Shown here piece after piece: positions 40,658-49,234 of a DNA stretch of 63,702 nt (positions are counted from its first letter, which is position 1; each line of letters starts with the position of its first letter). A program made the position numbers and the translations under genes. The notes below the pieces were generated by a model. The model worked only from the letters and a program-made list of their open reading frames with translations, ran no database searches and was not told the DNA's origin. This stretch comes from a bacterium (GTDB lineage: Bacteria; Zhuqueibacterota; Zhuqueibacteria; Zhuqueibacterales; Zhuqueibacteraceae), in NCBI GenBank assembly GCA_023150945.1, contig JAKLJX010000031.1, positions 1 to 63,702 on the forward strand, read 5' to 3'.

Positions 40658-42436
40658 ATGGAACCGATGGGAGTCCGCATCGGAAAGATTTTGCTGCAGA
40701 AGCAGATCATCACCCAAACCATTTGGGAAAAGGCCATTCTGGCGCAACGCCAGGAGCCGGCCGGCAAGCAACGCCGGCTGCAGCAGATACTGGTCGATGA
40801 TTTTCAGATCGACCGCCATCGCATCTACCAGGCGATCGCCGAGCTGTACGCCTTCAAGGAGATCGATCTTGGCAACGAGAAGATCGGCGATCCGCAACTG
40901 GATTTCATCCGCAAGACCATCGACACCTGCACGGAGGAGGCGCGCAACCGCCTGCTCAGCAAGCGCGTCCTGCCTTTTCGCCCCAGCGCCAACAACAAGA
41001 ACATCCTCACCGTGGTCGCCGCCGACCCGCTGGACCGCGAGATTCCGCTGCTGCTGAAAGATTTGCCCTACACCCAGATCGAGATCGCCTATTGCCCGCT
41101 GGAGCAGGTCAATTCGCTGGTCGACCGCGTGATGGCGTTCAAGAACGAGTTCCTGCAGCAGCTCGAAGCCTCGCTGCAAAACGTCGAGGTGGTGAACGCC
41201 GAGGAGGAGGACAAAGTCGACGAGGCCGCCCTCGATGCGGAAATCAACCGCAGCATGCTCACCAACTTGATCGAGGGCACGCTGGTCGAGGCGGTGCGCA
41301 AGGGCGCGAGCGACGTTCACATCATTCCCAAGGAAGGCAACGTCACCGAGTTTCATTTCCGCATCGACGGCAAACTGCAGCTCTGGCATGCGCTGTCTTC
41401 GGTGAAGCCGGAGGCGGTGGCGGCGGTGATCAAAGACCGGTCGATCAACATCGACCGTTTCAACCGCAATATCGCGCAGGACGGCTACATCCAGCGCAAG
41501 ATCGACAATTATCACATTCGTTTCCGCGTCTCGGTGCTGCCCATCGTGGTGTCGGAATCGCAGCGGCGCTATGAGAGCATCGTGATTCGTGTGCTGGATG
41601 ATCGCAAGGTGATCACCGATCTCAATCTGCTGGGCTTGCAGGAGCAGGCGGCGCGCGACTTCGAGGCGGCGATTCACCGGCCGCAGGGCGTGATCATCAT
41701 CACCGGCCCGACGGGCAGCGGCAAGAGCACGACGCTGGTGGCGGCGCTGCACCGCATCATGGATCCCACCCGAAACGTGGTGACGGTGGAAGAGCCGGTG
41801 GAATACCTGATTCGCGGGGCGCGCCAGGTGAAGCTCGGCCCCAAACTCAACTTCGACCAGGCGCTGCGCTCGATTTTGCGCCATGACCCGGACATCGTGA
41901 TGGTGGGTGAAATGCGCGATCTCAAATCCGCCGAGATTGCAGTGAGCCTGGCCAACACCGGCCACATCACCTTTTCGACGCTGCACACCAACGACGCGCC
42001 CAGCGCGGTTTCGCGGCTGTACATGCTGGGGGTGGAGCCGTTTCTCATCGCCAATGCCATCAATTTGATCATGGCGCAGCGCCTGGTGCGCAAGCTCTGT
42101 GATCACTGCAAGCAGCCGGTGGACCGCATCGATGTGGATATGGCCCATTTCATCGGGTTCACCGATCATGAGATTCGCAAGACCACGTTCTATCATCCGG
42201 TGGGCTGCGACAAGTGTTACGCCGGTTATCGCGGCCGCCAGTGCATCACCGAAGCGTTGCTGTTCAGCCATGAAATCCGGCAGATCATTCTGAAGAACGC
42301 CGAGAACATCGACGAAGACATGGTGCGCCAGGAGGCGATTCGCGGCGGCATGCTGACCCTGCGCGCCTCCGGCCGGGAACGCATCAAATCCGGCACGACC
42401 ACCATTGAAGAAGTGATTGCGGCCACAGTCGAATAG
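40658..42436 (+). CDS. Assembly ATPase GspE/PilB
   Basis: 592 residues with an AAGGAG ribosome site. The N-terminal MshEN/GspE-N region (about 1-150) is followed by the ATPase: Walker A GPTGSGKST near residue 349, Walker B DPDIVMVGEMRD near 411, and the His box HITFSTLHTND near 434. A four-Cys zinc site (CDHC...CDKC) lies near 483-513. All catalytic elements are present. It powers extension of the pilus or pseudopilus through GspF. The cluster also encodes a second, PilT-like ATPase, as in retractile type IV pili. Confidence 0.95.
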   Translation: MEPMGVRIGKILLQKQIITQTIWEKAILAQRQEPAGKQRRLQQILVDDFQIDRHRIYQAIAELYAFKEIDLGNEKIGDPQLDFIRKTIDTCTEEARNRLLSKRVLPFRPSANNKNILTVVAADPLDREIPLLLKDLPYTQIEIAYCPLEQVNSLVDRVMAFKNEFLQQLEASLQNVEVVNAEEEDKVDEAALDAEINRSMLTNLIEGTLVEAVRKGASDVHIIPKEGNVTEFHFRIDGKLQLWHALSSVKPEAVAAVIKDRSINIDRFNRNIAQDGYIQRKIDNYHIRFRVSVLPIVVSESQRRYESIVIRVLDDRKVITDLNLLGLQEQAARDFEAAIHRPQGVIIITGPTGSGKSTTLVAALHRIMDPTRNVVTVEEPVEYLIRGARQVKLGPKLNFDQALRSILRHDPDIVMVGEMRDLKSAEIAVSLANTGHITFSTLHTNDAPSAVSRLYMLGVEPFLIANAINLIMAQRLVRKLCDHCKQPVDRIDVDMAHFIGFTDHEIRKTTFYHPVGCDKCYAGYRGRQCITEALLFSHEIRQIILKNAENIDEDMVRQEAIRGGMLTLRASGRERIKSGTTTIEEVIAATVE

Positions 42437-42489
42437 CCGGTGGGCGGCGGCCGCGCCGCGGTTCACGCTCAAACACGCAGCGGAAGATT

Positions 42490-43023
42490 ATGGGATATCG
42501 TGAACTCTTGTTGGTTATGGTCAGCATGGTGTTGCTGACGCTGCTGATGACGCAGATCAACAGCCAGACGGTGGAGGGCCGCGAGGCCCTGCAGGAGCTG
42601 TCGTTGCACCAGGCGGCGGCCTCGCTGGCGCAGCAGTTCATCGAAGAGGCGCGCTCGAAAAAATTCGACGCCAACGTCGGTGTGATCGCCGCCAGTGACA
42701 TGCCCGACGGCTTCACCCATTGGAACGGCCTGGGGCACAACAACTCGGAGTCGTATCCGCGCTACAACGACGTCGACGACTATCACAATTTCAGCCGGAC
42801 CATCTACGTCAACGGCGCCAACACCAACCTCACCGGCACCAGCGGCATTCCGTTCAGCGTTACCATTCAGGTGCATTATGTCAGTGACGCCAATCCGGAT
42901 TCCGCGGTGACCTATGAGACCTTTCTCAAACGCATGACGGTAAACGTCACCAGCAGTTGGCTGCCGGCAGGGACGACGGTGACTATGAAGCATGTCTTCA
43001 GTTATTTTGGTGTGAACATGTAG
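42490..43023 (+). CDS. Pseudopilin-like protein with Met-Gly N-terminus (GspI/J-like)
   Basis: 177 residues. It begins MGYRELLLVMVSMVLLTLLM and then enters an amphipathic helix (EGREALQELSLHQAAASLAQQFIEEARSKKF, about 28-58), as in minor pseudopilins. A beta-rich C-terminal half follows. The residue pattern after Met-Gly (Y-R-E) keeps an acidic residue at +3 rather than +5. Expression is within the gspE transcript (53-bp gap). I infer a minor pilin or tip component. No named family is certain. Confidence 0.72.
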   Translation: MGYRELLLVMVSMVLLTLLMTQINSQTVEGREALQELSLHQAAASLAQQFIEEARSKKFDANVGVIAASDMPDGFTHWNGLGHNNSESYPRYNDVDDYHNFSRTIYVNGANTNLTGTSGIPFSVTIQVHYVSDANPDSAVTYETFLKRMTVNVTSSWLPAGTTVTMKHVFSYFGVNM

Positions 43024-43206
43024 CCCGGCGTTTGCGTCAGTGCTGGCGCTGCCCCCGGCGGTGATTTTGGGCGCAGTCGTGGCGGCCGACAGCATGACGC
43101 AATGCCCGGGCGTATGCTACGGGGGAAAAAGGGGTGTCAGTGGTTGCGTGCCCCGCGGTGGCAGGGCTCTTGGCGAGGAATCGAAGGTCTTCATTCGAGT
43201 TGAGAT

Positions 43207-43779
43207 ATGGGATCCTGGATCACGTTGATTGCGAGTGTTGTGATTGGCGGCATGGTTTTGGTGTCGTTCCAGCAGTTCAATCGAGACGTCAGCCGTGATT
43301 TGCAGTTCGATGTGCTCGATCACATTGCCTACGGCAACATGGACGCGGTGGTGCAATTGATCGATTATGACTTCTCCCGGATCGGCTATGGCGTGAATGA
43401 TCCGCATCAGAACATGATCACCTACGCGGCCGCCACCGACGTGCGCTACGTGCTGGACGGCGACGGCAACGGCGCGGTGGAAACGATGCGCTACTATTTG
43501 AGCGCCACCACCGACGTGGTCGCGGCCTCGACTCCCAATCCCAACGACAAAGTGCTCTATCGCGTGGTCAACGGCGGCACTGCCGAAGTCATCTCCACCG
43601 GCATGACGGAATTCAAAGTGCTGTACTATGACTCGACCGGCAACGCCACCACTGATTTGGCTGCCATTCGCTCGCTGGTGGTGAGCCTGACCATCGAGGG
43701 TGACTACGGCGCCGACAGCCAGTACCCCAAGTTCGTGTGGCTGGGACGCTTCACGCCGCCGAGTTTGGTGATGCAGTGA
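43207..43779 (+). CDS. Pseudopilin-like protein with Met-Gly N-terminus (PilW/GspJ-like)
   Basis: 190 residues. MGSWITLIASVVIGGMVLVS is one hydrophobic helix directly after Met-Gly. The following region (QQFNRDVSRDLQFDVLDHIAYGNMDAVVQLIDYDFSRIGYG) resembles the stalk and alpha-beta start of PilW/GspJ minor pilins, including the DF-RIGYG segment. The C-terminus is beta-rich (YYLSATTD; LVVSLTIEGDY). It probably joins the pilus tip with the neighbouring proteins. The call rests on pattern and context. Confidence 0.72.
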   Translation: MGSWITLIASVVIGGMVLVSFQQFNRDVSRDLQFDVLDHIAYGNMDAVVQLIDYDFSRIGYGVNDPHQNMITYAAATDVRYVLDGDGNGAVETMRYYLSATTDVVAASTPNPNDKVLYRVVNGGTAEVISTGMTEFKVLYYDSTGNATTDLAAIRSLVVSLTIEGDYGADSQYPKFVWLGRFTPPSLVMQ

Positions 43780-44178
43780 GCGCAGCGGAGGCGGGAGCAC
43801 GGCGCAGGAGAGGAAAAGCCAGAGCGCAGGCAGGGCGAACGCCAGCATTCAGGCGGATTGGCGTGATTCAGGCCTGCTGAGGCCCAGGCCTTGTTGACGA
43901 CTGAAGTCACTTTTTCCCTTGCGCATCTCCGTATTTCCGCACCTTTGCGTTCGCTTTCGCCTGCTTTGGTTTCGTCGCGTTTTGGTTGGGGGTTGGAAGA
44001 AGAGCGAGGGGAGGAGGGGGAGTAGGAGTAGGAGTAGGAGTAAGAGTGGGAGTAAGAGTAGGAGTAAGAGTAGGAGTAAGAGTAGGAGTAAGAGTAGGAG
44101 TAGGAGTAGGAGTAGGAGTAGGAGTAGCAGTAAGAGTAGGAGTAGGTGTAAGAGTAGGAGTCTTGAATTGAGGTCGAC
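43780..44178. other. 399-bp gap with a hexamer array in the pilus cluster
   Basis: The first 200 bp include a half-element of the dispersed family (CTCCGTATTTCCGCACCTTTGCG near 43928). The second part is the GGAGTA array. No gene is credible: the open frames there are Ser/Arg- or Leu/Tyr-only readings of the repeat. Confidence 0.75.
44019..44160 (+). repeat. GGAGTA hexamer array before a pseudopilin gene
   Basis: About 24 units of GGAGTA with AAGAGTA, GGGAGTA and GCAGTA variants, ending 18 bp before the ATG at 44179. Every unit carries AGGAG or a near match, so the leader holds many Shine-Dalgarno-like sites. The true site for the gene appears to be TGAGG, just before the ATG. Confidence 0.92.
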
Positions 44179-45087
44179 ATGGGACGAACGCTGCTCATTT
44201 TGATGGCCGGATTTGCCGCTTCCTTCGGCATGCTGTCGCTCAGCAAGAACCAACGCTTCATCGATTCTTCCAGCCGGCTGGTGGATCACTTCGCGCGCTA
44301 CACGTCCAAAAATGCCGCCACCAGCGGCGCCTACCTGGCGCTCAATCAGCTCTATTTGAACCCGGCCTGGCGCGCCGGCTACAGTGATCTCATGCTTGGC
44401 GGCAACGTGATCAACGTGGCGATCGACGACGTGAATGACGATGCTGCGCTGGGACCATATCGCGTCCGCATTCGCGCCAGCGGCGGCAATCTCGACACCA
44501 CCAGCCAGGCCGAGGTCACGGTGTTCGACCGGGGGTTCGATCGCTTCGCGGTATGGGCCAAGGATACGGTGATCAGCGTCACCGCCAAGGACTCGCTCGC
44601 CACGGTGAACCAGAACTTGATCATTCAAAACGCGCCCTTCATGCCCAGGATCGACGATGACGAACTCATCGATCGCGCGACTTCGCAGTTGCATCTGTAT
44701 CCCGGCAACTTGACGCCCAGCAGCGGTTACCCCAATGGCAGCTTCTACTATTTCGGCACGACGCCCAATGTCACCATTGTCCAGGGCGATCTCCGGGTGG
44801 CGACCGGCCGCACGATTTGGGGCATTTTTTGCGTTGGTGGCAACGTCATTTTGGAAGGAGGCGCGACGATCAACGGCGTGGTCTATTTGCCGCAGACCAG
44901 CTCACGCGTCGTTTATGCCAGCGGCAACGCGACGGAAAGCTTGATCAAAGGCGGCGTGGTGGCGTGGGGCGGCTTGGACGGCAGCGGCGGCAATGTGGCG
45001 GTGCAACACTTTCCGTCCTACTACCGCCAGTTTGTGTCACGTTATGCCTCGACCAATCCGCCGATGCGTGTGATTTCTTGGAAATAG
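44179..45087 (+). CDS. PilX-like/minor pilin protein with Met-Gly N-terminus
   Basis: 302 residues. MGRTLLILMAGFAASFGMLS is an N-terminal helix directly after Met-Gly. NAATSGAYLALNQLYLNPAW (about 48-67) resembles the PilX/GspK-type stalk, where residues repeat small-small-Ala. The C-terminal region (about 190-280) has short repeated beta turns (GDLRVATGRTIWGIF; GGNVILEGGATINGVVYLP) like a small beta-helix or bactofilin-like fold. A tip-adhesin or surface role is possible. It precedes the PilT-like ATPase. Confidence 0.7.
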   Translation: MGRTLLILMAGFAASFGMLSLSKNQRFIDSSSRLVDHFARYTSKNAATSGAYLALNQLYLNPAWRAGYSDLMLGGNVINVAIDDVNDDAALGPYRVRIRASGGNLDTTSQAEVTVFDRGFDRFAVWAKDTVISVTAKDSLATVNQNLIIQNAPFMPRIDDDELIDRATSQLHLYPGNLTPSSGYPNGSFYYFGTTPNVTIVQGDLRVATGRTIWGIFCVGGNVILEGGATINGVVYLPQTSSRVVYASGNATESLIKGGVVAWGGLDGSGGNVAVQHFPSYYRQFVSRYASTNPPMRVISWK

Positions 45088-45162
45088 GTGGGCCGGCGGC
45101 AGCCGGCCGCAGGGAGCTTACCTCTGATTTTTTGCGAAAGGGCTGGTGGTAAACGGGCGAAC

Positions 45163-46404
45163 ATGTTAGATCAACGACTGCAGAATGCCAAGAACGTACT
45201 GGCGCGTCTGATCCCGCAAATTCCGATGCGCGCGGAGAGCGTCGAGCTGATGAATCACATCGGGCAGATGCTCGACGGCCAGCCGGTGGAAGTCCGCGAA
45301 CAACTCCGGCAGGCGGTAGAATTTTTGATGATCAGCATGGAGGCCAAGGACGCCTCCGATATGGATTTTGGGGCAGTGGGCAGCAGCGGTTTCGTGTGGT
45401 ATCGGGTTTATGGTGTCAAGCGCCCCTTCCATCCGGAAATGGGCGAGTTCACGCCCATCGAGACCAACATCATGCTGCTCAATCTGCTCACGCCGATGGA
45501 GCGGGAGGAGCTGTGGAACAGCCGGCAATTGGATTTTTCCTATCAGCTCGTGACGCCGTTGGGCCGGCGGCGGTTTCGTTCTTCCGTGTATTGGGAACTG
45601 AATCATCTCTCGCTCAGCATGCGGCGCATCAATCCCGAGCTGCGGCCGTTTCAGGAGTTGGGATTCCACCGCCAGGTGGCGCGCCTGATGAATCTGGAGT
45701 ATGAGAAGCGCGGCCTGATTCTGGTGACCGGTATCACCGGCGCCGGCAAGAGCGCGACGCTGGACACGATCATCGACGCCAACAATCGCACCTCCAACGG
45801 CCACATTCTGATCATCGGCGACCCGATTGAGTACATTCACGTGTCGCAAAAGTGTGTGGTGCGCCATCGCGAAGTCGGGCGGGACGTGCGCAGCTTCAAA
45901 GAAGGCCTGGTGCAGGGTTTGCGGCAGGATCCGGACATCATCGTCATCAGCGAAATGCGCGATCCCGATACCATCGCCACGGTGTTGGAAGCGGCGGACA
46001 GCGGCCACAAAGTGATGGCGACCTTGCACACCTCCTCGGCGGTGGAGAGTATCGACCGCATTTTGGGCGAGATGCCGCCCGACGAGCAGCCGCGCATTCG
46101 CGAGCGTTTGGCGAGCGTGTTGACTTGTGTGATTTCGCAGAAGCTGGTGCGCAGCCTGGACGGCAAGCGCGTGCTGGCCAAGGAAGTGATGGTGGCCAAC
46201 GTCTCGGTGCGGGCCGCCGTTCGCAACAATCACACGGAGGAGATTTATCAAATCATCCAGCAGTCCGGCAACGAGGGCATGATCACGCTGGAGCAGGACC
46301 TGGCGCGGCTCTATCGCGGCCGGCTGATTTCCTATGAAGAAGCGCTCAACAATGCCAACAACAAGAAGCGCTTCGAAGATCTGATCAAGTACGATCGCTC
46401 GTGA
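45163..46404 (+). CDS. PilT-like retraction ATPase with a variant P-loop
   Basis: 413 residues from the ATG at 45163; the frame is open to 45088 inside the previous stop region. The ATPase core is clear: Walker A GITGAGKSA near residue 190, Asp box GDPIEYIH near 218, Walker B DPDIIVISEMRD near 254, and His box HKVMATLHTSSAVESIDR near 280. The residue after GKS is Ala rather than Thr. PilT-like proteins power pilus retraction. The extra 100 N-terminal residues are longer than in most PilT. It overlaps the PilM-like gene as GTGA. Confidence 0.88.
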   Translation: MLDQRLQNAKNVLARLIPQIPMRAESVELMNHIGQMLDGQPVEVREQLRQAVEFLMISMEAKDASDMDFGAVGSSGFVWYRVYGVKRPFHPEMGEFTPIETNIMLLNLLTPMEREELWNSRQLDFSYQLVTPLGRRRFRSSVYWELNHLSLSMRRINPELRPFQELGFHRQVARLMNLEYEKRGLILVTGITGAGKSATLDTIIDANNRTSNGHILIIGDPIEYIHVSQKCVVRHREVGRDVRSFKEGLVQGLRQDPDIIVISEMRDPDTIATVLEAADSGHKVMATLHTSSAVESIDRILGEMPPDEQPRIRERLASVLTCVISQKLVRSLDGKRVLAKEVMVANVSVRAAVRNNHTEEIYQIIQQSGNEGMITLEQDLARLYRGRLISYEEALNNANNKKRFEDLIKYDRS

Positions 46405-49208
46405 AGTGGTTCCCTATGAACAGGCTCAAGGTCAAACATGCGTTGGGTCTTGCGGTGAGCGGCACGGAAGTGCGGCTGGCGCATTTGTCCAACAACAAAG
46501 GCCAGATTCAAATCGAAGGCCTGGAACGCGCGAAGTTGGCGAGCACGCTGGAGCAGCAGCCCGCGTCTGCCTCCTCGGCCAGCCCCGCGGAGGTAGAAGC
46601 CAAGGACGTTTTCGGTCTGAAGGATGCTTTTGGCCTGAAGGACAGCCTGGGGGAGCGCGCCTCCGGCGAGACCACCTATAAACAGGACAACGCCAATCTG
46701 GAGATTCTCTACCAACTGCTCCAGAAATACACGCAGCGCAAGATCAAGATTGCCTTCAATCTGCCGCTGTCGATGGTGACCTACCAGCGCGACAACGGAC
46801 CGGCGGCCGGCACGCCGCCCGCCGAGCGTGTCCCCAGCCCGGAAGTCGGCATCAAGCAACTGAAATCGCGCGAGGGCACGATCACGCTGGCGTACGAGAA
46901 GCATCCGCCCACCATGTCGCTGCTGCGCGAAGTCAACAGCTTCGCCAAGGGCAATCTGTTTCTCGCCTTGATGGACACCACCGAGGTGGCGCTCGCCAAT
47001 CTCGCGCGCACCGGCTCCGATCTGCGCTCGGACAAGATCACCGTGATCATCTACATCGAAGATGATTTCACCCGGCTGGTGTTTTTGCACGGCAAGGATT
47101 TGTTTCACGTCAGCTCGATCATCCACGAAGGCGTGACCTCGCCGGAAAATCTGGAAGTGATCTACCGCAAGCTCATCTATGAGCAGGACGAGGCCGAAAT
47201 CCCGGAGATTGCGACCATCCTGCTGGCGGGTAAGAGCAGCCGCATCAAGGCGCGCGATTTTTTTGCGGGCTATTTCGAGAATGCGACGGTGCGCTATCTC
47301 ACCTCGACCTCGAATGCCCTCGGCAACTTCCCCGCCAACGAGATGCAGGGCCAGACCTTCTCCGAATTCGCCGTGCCGATTGCGCTGGCGTGGAAGCTGC
47401 TGGATCCCAAGAATCCCGATTTCATTCCGCTCAACCTGCTGCCGCAGGATTTGATCGACCAGCAAGAGGTGCTCAAGCTCAACTACTCCGGCTATGCGCT
47501 GCTGGCAATCACGGGCTTGACCGCGTTCTTTTTCACCTGGCAGATCATTCAAAGCCGGCGGGAGTATTACCGCATCCAGACGCAAAACGCGCAACTCGAG
47601 CTGCAGATTCAAAACAGCCAGGTCACCGTCGATCGCGTGCTCGACATCGAGAACGAGATCAGCCGCCTCGGCAAGCATCTCGCGCTGTCCGACAGTTTGA
47701 GCCGCAAGCACAACGAGTTCATCGCCTTCCTGCAAAAGCTGAACACCAGCGTGGGGAATACCGGCAGCTTGTGGATCGATGAAATCGCCAAACAGCCGGA
47801 CGGTTTCATGGTGCGCGGCACCGCGACCAACCGCGCCAAGATTCCGGTGCTCGCCGAGAAGTTGGAGCAAGCCAATCTGCGTCGCATGACGCGCGCGGAC
47901 TCCAGCGAGCAGAAGCTGGTGACCTTCGAGTTGGAACGCCGCCAGCCGCAGGAGAACATCGAATTCACGCAAAACGGCATTCGCATCATCGACGCCAGCC
48001 AGTTTGCCGGCGGCAATTTGGTGCTGACCAAAGGCGGCCGCGACACGGCAGCGGACAAGAGTGGCGGCGCCGGCAAGCCGCCGCTGCTGGCCGCCAGTGC
48101 GGGCGCGCCGCCGCAACCAGTGCCCAGTCCTGGAGTCGCAACGCGAACCACGAGCGCGGCCAAGCCTGCCCTGCCGCGTGAAGCAACGGCGGCCTCAGCA
48201 AATCGCAGTGCCGGGCCGCTCGCAAGTCAGCCTGAGCGCACGGCGGAAAACCGCGTCGCGCCGGCCCGTGGCAGCTCGACGCGCTCCCGCACGCCCGCTG
48301 CCGGAAGCACTGCGCGTCCGGCAGAAGAACGCAAATCCGTAACGGCTTCGGCGGAGCGAGCGACCTCGCGACCTGCCTCGGTCACCAATGCCAGAATCGC
48401 GACTGCAACAGCGGAACCGGCAGTCGATGATCAGGAACTGGGCGATCGCGAGGAAGCCATGACCTGTCAGACCAAAGATCTGGCCGAATGGTATGCCGCC
48501 GGTTATCGCAAGCGCGGGGTGGACGCGATCGTGGTGTCCCATTTCGACAAACGCCAGGGCATGCAGTATTACCGCGTGATGATCAGCAAGCAGGGCGGCA
48601 AGAGCCAGCCGCCGGCGCCGGGCGCGAAGATGGTGCGCAACGAAAGCAGCGCGTCCGGACCAGCCAACGGTCTGGCCAAGAGCGCCAGCCCTTCCCCGCT
48701 CACCGCGCCCTCATCCCGGGCCGTGAGTGAAGAGAATCACGGCGACAAGATCGAGGCGATCACCTGCCATACCCGTGAACTGGCGGAATGGTATGCGGCC
48801 GGTTATCGCAAGCGCGGCATCGAGGCGGTGGTGGCGCCTTACTTCGACAAGGCGCAGGGCACGGAAGTCTACCGGGTTTTGATCAAGAAGCAAGTGCCCA
48901 AGCTCAACAACGGCCAGGAGACGCCGCAGCCGCGCATGGCCACCGGACCGGAGGCGGACCACCCGGCGAAAGGATATACGATTGAAGCAACGGCGGCGGC
49001 CATCAATGAGCCGGTCGAAGAAATCGTCACCACCTATCGCAAGCAGGGCATGGAGGTGACGATCGAGCGCTACCGGGATGCGCAATCGCAGCAGCCCAAG
49101 TTTCGCCTGCTGATCGGCACCTTTGCCACGCGCGAGGCGGCGGAACGCAAAGCCGCGGAGATCGGCAACCTGTTCATCAAGAGCTATCGCATTGTCATGC
49201 TTAAATAG
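46401..49208 (+). CDS. PilM-PilN fusion with SPOR-like C-terminal repeats
   Basis: 935 residues from the GTG at 46401 overlapping the PilT stop; an ATG at 46416 is the alternative. Residues 1-350 look like the actin-fold PilM. A transmembrane helix (about 364-383) followed by a coiled coil (388-425) and a small domain to about 540 is the PilN arrangement. A Pro/Ser/Ala-rich linker follows. Two near-identical SPOR-like modules (AEWYAAGYRKRG near 695 and 795; DKxQGxxxYRVxI) and a third degenerate one end the protein. PilMN links the cytoplasmic ATPase to PilO and the secretin; SPOR domains bind denuded peptidoglycan. The three-part fusion is unusual. Confidence 0.8.
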   Translation: MKWFPMNRLKVKHALGLAVSGTEVRLAHLSNNKGQIQIEGLERAKLASTLEQQPASASSASPAEVEAKDVFGLKDAFGLKDSLGERASGETTYKQDNANLEILYQLLQKYTQRKIKIAFNLPLSMVTYQRDNGPAAGTPPAERVPSPEVGIKQLKSREGTITLAYEKHPPTMSLLREVNSFAKGNLFLALMDTTEVALANLARTGSDLRSDKITVIIYIEDDFTRLVFLHGKDLFHVSSIIHEGVTSPENLEVIYRKLIYEQDEAEIPEIATILLAGKSSRIKARDFFAGYFENATVRYLTSTSNALGNFPANEMQGQTFSEFAVPIALAWKLLDPKNPDFIPLNLLPQDLIDQQEVLKLNYSGYALLAITGLTAFFFTWQIIQSRREYYRIQTQNAQLELQIQNSQVTVDRVLDIENEISRLGKHLALSDSLSRKHNEFIAFLQKLNTSVGNTGSLWIDEIAKQPDGFMVRGTATNRAKIPVLAEKLEQANLRRMTRADSSEQKLVTFELERRQPQENIEFTQNGIRIIDASQFAGGNLVLTKGGRDTAADKSGGAGKPPLLAASAGAPPQPVPSPGVATRTTSAAKPALPREATAASANRSAGPLASQPERTAENRVAPARGSSTRSRTPAAGSTARPAEERKSVTASAERATSRPASVTNARIATATAEPAVDDQELGDREEAMTCQTKDLAEWYAAGYRKRGVDAIVVSHFDKRQGMQYYRVMISKQGGKSQPPAPGAKMVRNESSASGPANGLAKSASPSPLTAPSSRAVSEENHGDKIEAITCHTRELAEWYAAGYRKRGIEAVVAPYFDKAQGTEVYRVLIKKQVPKLNNGQETPQPRMATGPEADHPAKGYTIEATAAAINEPVEEIVTTYRKQGMEVTIERYRDAQSQQPKFRLLIGTFATREAAERKAAEIGNLFIKSYRIVMLK

Positions 49209-49234
49209 CCGGAGACCGGCGGAGTTCATTTCAG

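Noticed and set aside
43704-44261. Frames made only of Tyr/Ser or Leu across the GGAGTA array
   Set aside because: They are direct translations of the hexamer repeat in several frames.
46332-48116. Long antisense open frame (594 codons) opposite the PilMN fusion
   Set aside because: Its composition is the usual Leu/Gln/Arg/His-rich mirror of a GC-rich gene. It has no domain, and the opposite strand has clear PilM/PilN features.
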